Positions 33,409 through 42,323 of a stretch of 64,000 bases of DNA are shown piece after piece. This DNA is from Muricoccus roseus. GTDB taxonomy: Bacteria; Pseudomonadota; Alphaproteobacteria; Acetobacterales; Acetobacteraceae. Position numbers and translations under genes: made by a program. Every line of letters starts with the position of its first letter. Position 1 is the first letter of the stretch. The notes under the pieces are model-generated. The model was not told the origin of the DNA. It was given only the letters and a program-made list of their open reading frames with translations, and did no database searches. Where the stretch lies: positions 1 to 64,000 of the forward strand of contig NZ_FQZF01000009.1 in NCBI RefSeq assembly GCF_900141905.1, in the 5' to 3' direction.

Positions 33409-34500
33409 TCACCCCGGAAGCAGCTTCACCCGCGCAGCGTCCAGTGCCAGTGCCGCGCGTGCCCCCACGGGCAGGTGTCCCTCCCCGCCCGTATGCGGCG
33501 CATCCACCAGCACTTCCGCCCCGGCCACCCGCACGCCGTAGCGGATGCTGGCGCCGAGGAATTCGCGGTGGGTGACCTCGCCTTCCAGCAGCCGGCGCCC
33601 CGGGGCTTCGGCGCCGGGCGGCAGAAGGGCGACGTCCTGCGGGCGGAACATCAGCCGCGCACCCGGCGGCGCCTCAAGCCCGGCGGGCAGCGGGATGCGC
33701 GTGCCGCCGTCGATCTCGAAGGCCTGCGCCGCGCCGTCCCGCATAAGCTGGCCCGGCATGATGTTGGCGGTGCCCAGGAAGCCCGCGACAAAGAGGTTGG
33801 CCGGGTGGTCGTAGAGTTCCATCGGCGTGCCGACCTGCTGCACCACCCCCTCGTTCATCACCGCGATCCGGTCGCAGACCGTGTTGGCCTCCTCCTGGTC
33901 ATGGGTGACGAAGATGGTGGTGAGCCGCAGCCGCTGCTGCATTTCGCGCAATTCGCGCCGCACCTGCACGCGCAGCCGGGCATCGAGGTTGGAGAGCGGC
34001 TCGTCCAGCAGCAGCACCTTCGGCCGCACCGCCACCGTGCGCGCCAGCGCCACGCGCTGCTGCTGCCCGCCGGAGAGCTGCGCCGGGCGGCGGTCGCCCA
34101 TCCCGTCCAGCCCCACCAGCTTCAGCGCCGCCTCCACCCGCGGCCCGATCTCGGCGCGCGGCACGCGGCGCTCCTCCAGCCCGAAGGCGACGTTCCGCCA
34201 CACGGTCATATGCGGCCAGAGCGCGTAGGACTGGAACACCATGCCCACGTCCCGCTTCCAGGGCGGCAGGTCGGAAATATCCTGCCCGCCCACCAGCACA
34301 CGCCCGCGCTGGGCGGTGTTGAAGCCGGCGATCAGCCGCAGCAGTGTGGTCTTGCCGCAGCCGGAGGGGCCGAGAAAGGCGAAGAACTCGCCCGGCCGGA
34401 TCTCCAGGTTCACATCGCGCAGCACGCGGGTCGCGCCATAGGAGAGGTCCACCCCCTCCACCCGGATGCCCGCGGGCTCGCGGGCCAGGATCTCACTCAT
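33409..34500 (-). CDS. ABC importer ATP-binding protein (Fe3+/FbpC-type)
   Basis: It encodes 363 residues. Walker A is GPSGCGKTT (44-52), the Q-loop region is VGMVFQSYALWPHM, the signature is LSGGQQQR, Walker B is VLLLDEPLSNLDARLR and the switch His is VTHDQEEA. A C-terminal TOBE domain (about 290-360) is present. It belongs to the MalK/PotA/FbpC group of importers. Its ATG overlaps the permease stop by 4 bp (ATGA). With the large fused permease and the iron-type binding protein upstream, Fe(III) import is the likeliest function; a polyamine or phosphonate substrate is possible. Confidence 0.9.
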   Translation of the reverse strand: MSEILAREPAGIRVEGVDLSYGATRVLRDVNLEIRPGEFFAFLGPSGCGKTTLLRLIAGFNTAQRGRVLVGGQDISDLPPWKRDVGMVFQSYALWPHMTVWRNVAFGLEERRVPRAEIGPRVEAALKLVGLDGMGDRRPAQLSGGQQQRVALARTVAVRPKVLLLDEPLSNLDARLRVQVRRELREMQQRLRLTTIFVTHDQEEANTVCDRIAVMNEGVVQQVGTPMELYDHPANLFVAGFLGTANIMPGQLMRDGAAQAFEIDGGTRIPLPAGLEAPPGARLMFRPQDVALLPPGAEAPGRRLLEGEVTHREFLGASIRYGVRVAGAEVLVDAPHTGGEGHLPVGARAALALDAARVKLLPG

Positions 34501-36239
34501 GCCGATGTCCTTCCCGCGCCACGCTCGGCCACCAGATGCGACAGCCAGGTGGACAGCCCCACGATCACCACGGCGATGATGCCCAGCGCCGCGCCCGCAC
34601 CGCGCCCGGCCGGGGATTGCATGAAGACATAGAGCCCATAGGCCAGCGGCGCGTCGGAGCTGGATTGCACGAGCATCAGCGTCGCCGAAAGCTCCACCGC
34701 CGCCGTGGCGAAGGAGGTGACGAAGCCCGCCGCCAGCCCGCCGGTCATCAGCGGCAGCACAATTCGCCGCACCACCCGCAGGCGCCGCGCGCCGAGATTC
34801 TCGGCCGCCTCCTCCAGGCTCGCGCTGATCTGCTGCATCGCCGCCGTGCAGGCCCGGAGCGCATAGGGCAGCCGGCGGATGGCGAGCGCCAGCACGATCA
34901 TCCCCCAGAAGGCCGCCAGCGAGGTGCCATCCGGCAGGGTGACGCCGAAGAAGGTGCGGAGATAGCCGATGCCCAGCACCAGCCCCGGCACCGCCAGCGC
35001 CGACATGGCCAGGTAGTCCAGCCAGCGCGCCCCGGCCATGCGCGTGCGCAGCACGAGATAGGCGATGGTGGTGCCCACGATCACGTCGATCAGCCCGGCC
35101 AGCCCGGCATAGAGCAGCGTGTTGGCGATGTACTGGGAGCTCTCCGCGAAGACGCGGGCGTAATGCGCCGCCGTGTAGCCATCCGGCAGCGGCGCGAAGG
35201 ACCAGACGGTGGCGATGGAGAGCAGGAACAGCCCGAGATGCGGGGCCAGCACCAGCCCGAGGATGGCGAGGATCAGCGCATAGGCCGCCACCGCCTGCCC
35301 CTTGCCCATGCGCCGCCGCGCCAGCCCGCCGCCGCCCCGCTGGACCGTCGCATAGTCCTTCCCGCGCAGCGCGAGGGAGGAGATCCAGAGCGACAGCACG
35401 GAGAAGAGGATCAGCACGACGGAGATGACGTACCCGATCGGGTCCTCCAGCCCCACGGAGGTGATCCGCAGATAGGCTTGGGGCGCCAGCATCTCCCGCA
35501 CGTTCAGCAGCAGCGGCGTGGCGAGGTCGTCGAACACCTTGATGAAGACGAGGCTGGCGCCGGCGACATAGCCCGGCATGGCCAGCGGCAGCACGATGCG
35601 GCGGAACAGCCGGAAGCCGTGCGAGCCGAGATTCTGCGCCGCCTCCTCCATCGCCCGGTCGATGTTCCGCAGACTGGCGACGAGGTTCAGCAGGATGAAC
35701 GGAAAGTAGTGGATGGACTGGACGAAGATCACCCCGTTCAGCCCCTCCATGAATGGGATGTTGATGTCGAGGAGATCGCCCAGCAGCAGGTTCACGCTGC
35801 CCGTGCGGCCGAACAGCAGCCCCATCGCCACCGCCCCGGCGAAGGGCGGCATGATCAGCGGCAGCACGCCCAGCGTCTGCACCAGCACCGCCCCGCGGAA
35901 CTCGAAGCGCGTGGTGAAATAGGCGAGCGGCAGCGCGATCAGGCTCGCCACCACCACCGACATGCCGGAGACATAGAGGGAGTTGAAGAAGCTCCGCATG
36001 AACAGGTCGTTGGAGAGGAAGTCGCCGACATGGGCCAGGGTGAAGCCGCCCGTCGCGCGGTCCTGGAAGGCGACCGTGATGACGGTGAGGACCGGCACGA
36101 CCAGGAAGAGCAGGAGGAAGAGCGCCACCAGCCCGAAGGCCACCGCCTCCCCCGGGCGCGCCGCCCAGCGGCGCAGCCGGGCGCCGCGGGGCGGGGTGGC
36201 GGCTGTGGCCTCGATGGCGGCCGTGGCCGGCGTGGTCAC
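34497..36239 (-). CDS. ABC importer permease, fused double-domain (FbpB-type)
   Basis: It encodes 580 residues from the GTG at 36239, 4 bp after the binding-protein stop; an ATG at 36266 inside that gene is possible. About 12 hydrophobic segments form two binding-protein-dependent permease domains. Each carries the EAA loop that contacts the ATPase (EEAAQNLGSHGFRLFRRIVL and EEAAENLGARRLRVVRRIVL). This fused organisation is typical of FbpB/AfuB iron(III) transporters. It is coupled by overlap to the ATPase gene. Confidence 0.9.
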   Translation of the reverse strand: MTTPATAAIEATAATPPRGARLRRWAARPGEAVAFGLVALFLLLFLVVPVLTVITVAFQDRATGGFTLAHVGDFLSNDLFMRSFFNSLYVSGMSVVVASLIALPLAYFTTRFEFRGAVLVQTLGVLPLIMPPFAGAVAMGLLFGRTGSVNLLLGDLLDINIPFMEGLNGVIFVQSIHYFPFILLNLVASLRNIDRAMEEAAQNLGSHGFRLFRRIVLPLAMPGYVAGASLVFIKVFDDLATPLLLNVREMLAPQAYLRITSVGLEDPIGYVISVVLILFSVLSLWISSLALRGKDYATVQRGGGGLARRRMGKGQAVAAYALILAILGLVLAPHLGLFLLSIATVWSFAPLPDGYTAAHYARVFAESSQYIANTLLYAGLAGLIDVIVGTTIAYLVLRTRMAGARWLDYLAMSALAVPGLVLGIGYLRTFFGVTLPDGTSLAAFWGMIVLALAIRRLPYALRACTAAMQQISASLEEAAENLGARRLRVVRRIVLPLMTGGLAAGFVTSFATAAVELSATLMLVQSSSDAPLAYGLYVFMQSPAGRGAGAALGIIAVVIVGLSTWLSHLVAERGAGRTSA

Positions 36240-36243
36240 CCGG

Positions 36244-37584
36244 TCAGCCCGCCGCCTTCGCGGCATCGGCCGCCTTGGCCGCGGCGGCCGTGTACTTCTC
36301 CCGTGCGAAGGCGGCCCAGCGCTGCTCCAGCTCCGCCTGGCGCGGCCCCGGCCCGCCGCGGCCGGAGAAGGCGCCCGCCACCTCGGCCGATGCCGCCTCC
36401 TCCGCCGTCACCGGCATGGCCGAGATGAGCGCGCGCGCCTCCTCCAGCAGGGCGCGGGCCTGGGCGTTGTCGCGCCGCGCCAGCCGCGTCTCCGCCTCGC
36501 CGATCGCCTTGGCCGCGCGCTTCAGCCCTTCCAGATTCGTCCCGACCAGCTGGTCGTAGAGCGCATCCACCACCGCGTAGCGCTTCTCCGAGACCGAGAC
36601 GTCGAAGGTGAGGCTGGGCATGCCGATGGAGCCGGTGAACGGGTTGGGATAGCCGGCCGGCGCCTTGGCATAGACGGCCGGGTTCACTGGCAGGCGCCGG
36701 ATCGTCGGCTCCAGCAGGATCTCCTGCCCGCGCGTGGAGAGCAGGAAGTCGATGAAGGCGCGGCCACCCGCCGCGTTCGGGGCGTTCTTCACCAGCGCGA
36801 TATTCGCCGGCACCACGGTGGTGACCGAGGGATAGGCGAACTTCACCGGAAAGCCCGCGCCCTGCGCGGAGAAGGCGAAGAAGTCGATGACGATGCCGAT
36901 CCCGACCTGCCCGGAATTCACCGCATCCGGCACGCCGAAGCTGCGCTCGGTGATCTGGCGGAGATTGCCGGAGAAGCCCTTGATGGTGGCCCAGCCCTTC
37001 TCCCATCCCTCGCCCTGCAGGATCGTCTCGATCGTCAGATGCGTGGTGCCGGAACGCGACGGCGCGGTGATGATGATGTGATCGTGATAGGCGGGCTTCG
37101 CGAGGTCCGCCCATTCCTTCGGCTCGGGCAACCGGTTCGCGCGCATGTAGCGCTCGTTCCACATGATGCCGTAGCCCGAGGCCGCGAAGCCCGTGACATA
37201 GCCCTCGGGGTCGTTGATCGGATAGGGCCCGATGCGGTCCGGAATGCCCTGGGCGTTCGGCCGGTACACATCCAGCAGCCCCGCGCGCTTCAGCACCTCG
37301 AAGGCATCCGGGGCGGAGGCCCAGAACAGGTCCACGGCATTGTTGGACCGCGTCTCCTGCACGAAGCGCACGCCGGCCGTCGTGTTGCGGTTCTGGACCT
37401 CGAGGGTGGTGCCGGGATGCGCGGCCTCGAAGGCACGCTTGAACGGGCTGGTGACGTCGTTGGAGAAGGAGGTGACGACCGTCACCTTGCCCGAGACGCC
37501 CTGTGCCCGCGCGCCGGTGGCGAGGGACGCGGCGGCCATGGCGCCCAGGGCGCGACGACCCAGCACCGGATTTACGAAACGCAT
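36244..37584 (-). CDS. Iron(III)-type ABC substrate-binding protein with C-terminal helical extension
   Basis: It encodes 446 residues. The start is chosen at the ATG at 37584, because GGAGG lies 5 nt upstream. A Tat-like/Sec signal (MRFVNPVLGRRALGAMAAAS) ends near ARAQG. The type II periplasmic-binding fold is present: KVTVVTSFSNDVTSPFKRAF, DLFWASAPDAFEVLKRAGLL and IGIGIVIDFFAFSAQGAG. The usual length is about 330-350; here an extra about 100 residues form charged helices ending AREKYTAAAAKAADAAK. It would capture the ligand in the periplasm for the permease encoded downstream. Confidence 0.85.
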   Translation of the reverse strand: MRFVNPVLGRRALGAMAAASLATGARAQGVSGKVTVVTSFSNDVTSPFKRAFEAAHPGTTLEVQNRNTTAGVRFVQETRSNNAVDLFWASAPDAFEVLKRAGLLDVYRPNAQGIPDRIGPYPINDPEGYVTGFAASGYGIMWNERYMRANRLPEPKEWADLAKPAYHDHIIITAPSRSGTTHLTIETILQGEGWEKGWATIKGFSGNLRQITERSFGVPDAVNSGQVGIGIVIDFFAFSAQGAGFPVKFAYPSVTTVVPANIALVKNAPNAAGGRAFIDFLLSTRGQEILLEPTIRRLPVNPAVYAKAPAGYPNPFTGSIGMPSLTFDVSVSEKRYAVVDALYDQLVGTNLEGLKRAAKAIGEAETRLARRDNAQARALLEEARALISAMPVTAEEAASAEVAGAFSGRGGPGPRQAELEQRWAAFAREKYTAAAAKAADAAKAAG

Positions 37585-37730
37585 CATCCCCTCCATTGCA
37601 TTTTTATGACCTTGTTCCCGTTCTCGGTCAGGCGCCGGGCCCTGTCCAGCCTCCTGGGCGGGGCAGTCCCGTGCCTGCCACGCCTCCGCCGCGCTTCCCC
37701 TCCCCGCGCCGCGGCGCTACCGATGCGGGC

Positions 37731-39017
37731 ATGAACGCCATCGCCGATCCCGCGAAGGACACCGCCGCCATCGCCCGCGCCGCGCTGGAGGAGGCCGCCC
37801 GGGCCGCCCGCGCCGCCGCCACGACGCTCGCGGGCACCCCGCGGCCGGTGAAGGACCGTGCCCTGCTGCAAGCCGCCGCCGCGCTGCGTGCCCGCCAGGC
37901 GGAGATCCTGGCCGCCAATGCGGCCGACCTCGCGGCCGCGCCCGACCTCACCGATGCCTTCCGCGACCGGCTGACCCTCACCCCCGCCCGGGTGGAGGCG
38001 ATGGCCCAGGGGCTGGAGGAGGTGGCCGCCTTGCCCGACCCCGTGGCCCGCGTGCTGGCGGAATGGACACGCCCGAACGGGCTGCTCATCCGCCGCGTGG
38101 CCCAGCCCATCGGCGTGGTCGGAATGATCTATGAAAGCCGCCCGAATGTGGGCGCGGATGCCGCCGCCCTCTGCCTCAAGGCCGGAAGCCCCGTGATCCT
38201 GCGCGGCGGGCGGGAAAGCCTGCGCAGCGCCGCCGCCATCCATGCCTGCATCCTGGAAGGGCTCCGCGCTGCCGGCCTGCCGGAAGCCTGCGTGCAGGTG
38301 GCCCCCAACACGGACCGCGCCTTCGTCGGCGCCATGCTCGCCGCGGCGGGGATGATCGACCTCATCATCCCGCGTGGCGGCAAGGGGCTGGTGACGCGGG
38401 TGATGCAGGAGGCGCGGGTGCCCGTCCTCGCCCATGCCGAGGGGCTCTGCCACACCTACATCCATGCCGCGGCCGATCCCGCGATGGCCCGCAGCGTGCT
38501 GGCCAATGCGAAGATGCGCCGCACCGGCGTCTGCGGCTCCACGGAGACGCTGCTGATCGACCGCGCGATCGCCCCCTCGCTGCTGCCGGAGCTGGTGGCG
38601 GATCTCCGCGCCCTCGGCTGCGACTTCCGCGCCGATGCCGCCGCCCGCGCCATCCTGCCGGCGCTGCCGCCCGCGACGGAGGCCGATTTCTCCACCGAAT
38701 GGCTCGACGCCATCCTGAACATTGCCGTCGTGGACGGCGTCGAAAGCGCGCTCGACCATATCCGCCGCCATGGCAGCGAGCACACCGAGGCGATCGTCAC
38801 GGGTGACGAAGCCGCGGCGCGCCAGTTCCTGGACGGGCTCGGCTCCGCCGTCGGCATGTGGAACGCCTCCACCCAGTTCTGCGACGGCGGGGAATTCGGC
38901 TTCGGCGCCGAGATCGGCATCGCCACCGGCCGCCTGCACGCCCGCGGGCCGGTCGGGTTGGAGCAGCTCTGCACCTGGCGCTACCATGTGATCGGAACCG
39001 GACAGATTCGTCCCTGA
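37731..39017 (+). CDS. proA: Glutamate-5-semialdehyde dehydrogenase (gamma-glutamyl phosphate reductase)
   Basis: It encodes 428 residues from the ATG at 37731. Motifs are VGMIYESRPNVGADAAALCL, NTDRAFVGAML, PRGGKGL, HAEGLCHTYIH and the catalytic Cys region MRRTGVCGSTETLLID. ASTQFCDGGEFGFGAEIG and GRLHARGPVGLEQLC are near the C-terminus, the ProA signature. It reduces glutamyl-5-phosphate to the semialdehyde with NADPH, following ProB. Divergent from the iron ABC operon across a gap of about 145 bp; no canonical promoter could be assigned. Confidence 0.95.
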   Translation: MNAIADPAKDTAAIARAALEEAARAARAAATTLAGTPRPVKDRALLQAAAALRARQAEILAANAADLAAAPDLTDAFRDRLTLTPARVEAMAQGLEEVAALPDPVARVLAEWTRPNGLLIRRVAQPIGVVGMIYESRPNVGADAAALCLKAGSPVILRGGRESLRSAAAIHACILEGLRAAGLPEACVQVAPNTDRAFVGAMLAAAGMIDLIIPRGGKGLVTRVMQEARVPVLAHAEGLCHTYIHAAADPAMARSVLANAKMRRTGVCGSTETLLIDRAIAPSLLPELVADLRALGCDFRADAAARAILPALPPATEADFSTEWLDAILNIAVVDGVESALDHIRRHGSEHTEAIVTGDEAAARQFLDGLGSAVGMWNASTQFCDGGEFGFGAEIGIATGRLHARGPVGLEQLCTWRYHVIGTGQIRP

Positions 39018-39073
39018 TCCGGCAGCGTCTGGGACAGCCGAACGCGGGTCCCGGGCTTCGGGAGGAGATCACC

Positions 39074-39955
39074 ATGCGGCGCCACGCGCTCACGGCCCTG
39101 AAGGCGGCCGCCACGGCCATGATCCTCGGCATCGGCACCGCCCAGGCGGCCTGCCCCTCCGAAGCCGAGGTCGCGCGCCTCGGCGCCGACATCCTCGCCC
39201 GGCGCCCCGCCCAGCCCTATGCCGGCCTCACCATGGAGGATGCGAGCTGCGCGCGGGAGAAGCTCGTCGCCCTCCTCGCCCAGCATCACGGCCCCGCCGT
39301 GGGCTACAAGGTCGGGCTGACCAACGCCGCCGCCCAGCAGCGCTTCGGCGTGCCGCATCCGGTGCGGGGCACCATCTTCCACGCCACGATCCGCGCCCGC
39401 GGCACGGCGGCCAGCCCGGCCGAGATCCCCGCCGCCTTCGCGGCCGTGCCGAATGTGGAAAGCGACCTGCTGGTGCGGGTGAAGGACGAGGGCATCAACG
39501 AGGCGGGCGCCGATCATGTCGCCATCCTCCGGCACCTCGACCAGGTGATTCCCTTCATCGAGATGCCCGACCTCGTCCTCGCCCCCGGCGGGATGAACGG
39601 CCCGAACCTCGTCGCCATCAATGTCGGCGCGCGGCTCGGCGTGCTGGGCGATGCCATTCCGGTGCAGGCCACGCCGGACTTCGCCGCCCGCCTCGGCAGC
39701 ATGACGGTGACGCTGGCAACCGAGCAGAAGGAGCTGTCCCGCGCACCGGGCACCGCGCTGCTGGGGCATCCGCTGAACGTCATCCCCTGGCTGGTCGAGG
39801 ATCTGAAGCGGGAGGGCCGCCGCCTGCGCGCAGGGGACCTCATCTCGCTCGGTGGCTTCTCCCCCGCCCTGCCCACCGAGGCCGGGCGGACGGTCACCGC
39901 CACCTATGAGGGGCTGGCCGACCAGCCGCTGACCGTCTCGGTGCGAACGCCCTGA
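39074..39955 (+). CDS. Exported FAH-fold hydratase-like protein
   Basis: It encodes 293 residues from the ATG at 39074 (GGAGGAG upstream). Residues 1-26 are a signal peptide (LKAAATAMILGIGTAQAA), which is unusual for this family. The rest reads like 2-keto-4-pentenoate hydratase/MhpD: GPAVGYKVGLTNAAAQQRFG, IPAAFAAVPNVESDLLVRVK, FIEMPDLVLAPGGMNGPNLV and LRAGDLISLGGFSPALP. Acidic metal ligands are expected in the ESD segment. A periplasmic location suggests a substrate not in the classical meta-cleavage pathway. It follows proA by 56 bp on the same strand. Confidence 0.75.
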   Translation: MRRHALTALKAAATAMILGIGTAQAACPSEAEVARLGADILARRPAQPYAGLTMEDASCAREKLVALLAQHHGPAVGYKVGLTNAAAQQRFGVPHPVRGTIFHATIRARGTAASPAEIPAAFAAVPNVESDLLVRVKDEGINEAGADHVAILRHLDQVIPFIEMPDLVLAPGGMNGPNLVAINVGARLGVLGDAIPVQATPDFAARLGSMTVTLATEQKELSRAPGTALLGHPLNVIPWLVEDLKREGRRLRAGDLISLGGFSPALPTEAGRTVTATYEGLADQPLTVSVRTP

Positions 39956-39995
39956 TCCACACACCCGCCACCGGACGGGGGCGCTAGAAGCCCCC

Positions 39996-40763
39996 GTGCC
40001 GCCCCCCGTCCCCCCGGCCGGCCGCGAGAAGCCGCCGTCCCTCACCCCGCCCCCCGCGCATCGGCAACCCGGCAAATGGGGCGATGGGCGGCGCGTGCGA
40101 ATCGGGCTGCTCGGCGGCTCCTTCAACCCCGCCCATCCCGGCCACTGGCATGTGGCCGACATGGCGCGGCACGTGCTGAGGCTGGACGAGGTCTGGCTGC
40201 TCGTCTCCCCGGGCAACCCGCTGAAGCCCAAGGCCGGCATGGCCCCCTTCGCCGAACGGCTGGATTCCGCCCGCCGCATCGCCGACGGCCGCCGCGTCAT
40301 CGCCGCCGATGTCGAGGCCCGGCTGGGCCTGCGGGAAACCGAGCGCACCCTCGGCCGGCTGAAGCAGCTCTTCCCCCGCGCGCGCTTCGTCTGGATCATG
40401 GGCGCCGACAACATGATCCAGCTGCCCCGCTGGCGGCGCTGGCGGAAGCTGGCCCGCGGCACCCCCATGGCGGTCCTGCCCCGCCCCGGCTACACGCGGC
40501 GTGCGCTGGACGGCGCGGCGGCCGCGGCGCTGCGGCATCATCGCAGGCCTTGCCGCGCGCTGCTGGCCGATGCATCCAACGGGAAAGGCGGCCACGCTCC
40601 CTGGTGCATGGTGCCCGCCCGCGAGCACCCGGCCAGCGCGACCGCCATCCGCGCGCTGCGGGCCAAGCGGGCCCTTCTGGCCCGCGCAACCGCGGCGGGC
40701 CCCGACCATTCAACCCAGAACCGTCCGGCGCCCGCCTCTGGCGCGCCGGCCGAAACAGGCTGA
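39996..40763 (+). CDS. nadD: Nicotinate-nucleotide adenylyltransferase
   Basis: It encodes 255 residues if read from the GTG at 39996, or 222 from the GTG at 40095, directly before the core. The core begins VRIGLLGGSFNPAHPGHWHV, the nucleotidyltransferase GGSFNPxHxGH motif. WLLVSPGNPLKP, FVWIMGADNMIQLPRW and the ISSTxIR-like HPASATAIRAL segment follow. It adenylates nicotinate mononucleotide to NaAD, the substrate of NadE. It is first in the conserved nadD-rsfS-rlmH order. The choice between starts is uncertain. Confidence 0.9.
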   Translation: MPPPVPPAGREKPPSLTPPPAHRQPGKWGDGRRVRIGLLGGSFNPAHPGHWHVADMARHVLRLDEVWLLVSPGNPLKPKAGMAPFAERLDSARRIADGRRVIAADVEARLGLRETERTLGRLKQLFPRARFVWIMGADNMIQLPRWRRWRKLARGTPMAVLPRPGYTRRALDGAAAAALRHHRRPCRALLADASNGKGGHAPWCMVPAREHPASATAIRALRAKRALLARATAAGPDHSTQNRPAPASGAPAETG

Positions 40764-40803
40764 ACCTCGCGCCGAGAGGCGCCACGAAGAACAGGAGCGA
40801 GCC

Positions 40804-42318
40804 ATGGCCCGCACCCCGAAGACACCCTCCCGCCCCACGCGCGGCACCACCGGCGCGGGCAAGGCAACCACCAGCCGCCCGGCAGCCAGACCGGCCAAGC
40901 CGGCGGCCCGCGCGGACAAGCCGGCCGCGACGCGCGCGAAGGCCCCGGCTCCGAGCCGGGCGAAGACCCCGGCGCCGAGCCGCGCCAAGACTCCGGCAGC
41001 GCCCGCGCGCAAGGCTGCGGCGGCGCCGGCGCGCCCGAAGGTGGCGGCTCCCGCCCGAACGAAGGCCGCGGCCCCCGCGTCCCGCGCCAAGGCCGCGCCC
41101 GCTCCGCGCAAGGCCGCCGCACCCGCCAGCCGCGCGAAGCCCGCGGCGCCCAGCCGTGCAACCTCCGCGGCGCCGAGCCGTGCCAAGCCCGGTGCGCCGA
41201 GCCGCGCCCCCGCGCCGGCCCCCCGCGCCAAGGCCGCGGCACCCGCGAGCCGCGCGAACGGAACGAGGGCGAGCACCCGCCCGGCCAGCACGAGCCGCGC
41301 CAAGCCCGCAGCACCCGCCCGCGCCACCCGCAGCGCCGCGCCCAAGGCCAGCGAGACCAAGGCGCCGCGGGCGGCGGCCAGCCGCTCCGCCGGTACGGCG
41401 ACCAGGGCACCGGTGAACAAGGCAGCGGCGGCCAAGGCACCCGCCAGCAAGGCACCGGCGACCAGGGCAACGGCAAGCAAGGCACCGGCGAGCAAGGCAC
41501 CGGCGAGCAAGGCACCGGCGAGCAAGGCACCGGCCGCGCGCAGCGCGAAGCCGGCCGCCCGGAGCGCAGCGCCGGCCCCTCGCGCCGCAACCCCCAAGGC
41601 GCCACCCCGCCCCGCCACCCGCAGCCGCGCCGCCGAGCCCGCGCCGCGCCCCACCCGCGCCCGCCGCGCGCCGGAGGCCGCGCCCGACCCCAACGCCGCC
41701 CGCATCGCGGAGCTAGAGGCGGATTCCGCCCCCACCCCGCGCAAGCGCGCCGCCGCCGAGGGGCCGAAGAAGCGCAAGGGCGCCAAGGCCGCGCCCCGCA
41801 TCGCCCCCAGCCCGGACCGGCTGGAGCAGATCGTGCGCGCCGCCGTCGCCAGCCTTGAGGACGACAAGGCCGAGAACGTGGTGGTGCTGGACGTCGCCAC
41901 CCGTTCCGCCTTCGCGGACCGCATGATCGTGGCCACCGGCCTCGCCGAGCGGCAGATCGAGGCGATGGCCCGGCATGTGGAGGAGGCGCTCGCCGAGCAC
42001 GGCATCCGCCGCCTGCGCACCGAGGCCTCCCCGGATTGGGTGCTGCTCGATGCCGGCGACGTGGTGATCCACCTCTTCAAGCCCGAGGCCCGCGCCAACT
42101 ACGCGCTGGAGCGCATGTGGGGCCCTGACAGTCCCGCGCCCGAGGAATCCTCCATGCCCGAGCCCGGCACCGCCGGCGCCACCGGGGACGAGGAGGGCGA
42201 TAGCGAGCTGCGCTCGATCGATGAGGTGTGGAACGACGGGGACGACCTCACCGACGCGGATGCCGACGGCGACGGCGACGGCGACGGGGCCGCGGAGGAA
42301 GACGAGGACCAGGACTAG
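40804..42318 (+). CDS. rsfS: Ribosome silencing factor RsfS with giant basic N-terminal extension
   Basis: It encodes 504 residues from the ATG at 40804 (AGGAGCGAG upstream), versus about 110-150 for normal RsfS. Residues 1-about 330 are almost purely Ala/Pro/Lys/Arg/Ser/Thr, with AKAPA/SRAKPA-type repeats. The RsfS domain occupies about 336-440 (LEQIVRAAVASLEDDKAENV, ATRSAFADRMIVATGLAERQ, DWVLLDAGDVVIHLFKPEAR). Residues 441-504 are a strongly acidic tail (DADADGDGDGDGAAEEDED). RsfS binds uL14 and blocks subunit joining during starvation. The frame is continuous without stop, so the extension is real coding sequence unless translation starts internally. Confidence 0.85.
   Translation: MARTPKTPSRPTRGTTGAGKATTSRPAARPAKPAARADKPAATRAKAPAPSRAKTPAPSRAKTPAAPARKAAAAPARPKVAAPARTKAAAPASRAKAAPAPRKAAAPASRAKPAAPSRATSAAPSRAKPGAPSRAPAPAPRAKAAAPASRANGTRASTRPASTSRAKPAAPARATRSAAPKASETKAPRAAASRSAGTATRAPVNKAAAAKAPASKAPATRATASKAPASKAPASKAPASKAPAARSAKPAARSAAPAPRAATPKAPPRPATRSRAAEPAPRPTRARRAPEAAPDPNAARIAELEADSAPTPRKRAAAEGPKKRKGAKAAPRIAPSPDRLEQIVRAAVASLEDDKAENVVVLDVATRSAFADRMIVATGLAERQIEAMARHVEEALAEHGIRRLRTEASPDWVLLDAGDVVIHLFKPEARANYALERMWGPDSPAPEESSMPEPGTAGATGDEEGDSELRSIDEVWNDGDDLTDADADGDGDGDGAAEEDEDQD
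41476..41535 (+). repeat. Four 15-bp in-frame repeats inside the rsfS extension
   Basis: The unit AGCAAGGCACCGGCG is repeated four times (41476, 41491, 41506, 41521; the last one slightly changed), encoding SKAPA pentapeptides. Degenerate copies extend back to about 41410. Slippage-prone coding minisatellite. Confidence 0.85.
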
Positions 42319-42323
42319 TCCGC

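Noticed and set aside
37585-37730. Fur box between the iron ABC operon and proA
   Set aside because: I looked for a palindromic AT-rich Fur/Irr-like site in this divergent gap and found none convincing by eye.
39960-40100. A noncoding RNA or riboswitch upstream of nadD
   Set aside because: The stretch is only about 140 bp, is proline-coding in the nadD frame, and shows no conserved stem pattern of a known NAD-responsive riboswitch.
41410-41540. Tandem GCAAGGCACCGGC repeats as a noncoding satellite
   Set aside because: The 15-bp period keeps the rsfS frame and codes for SKAPA; it is a coding repeat.
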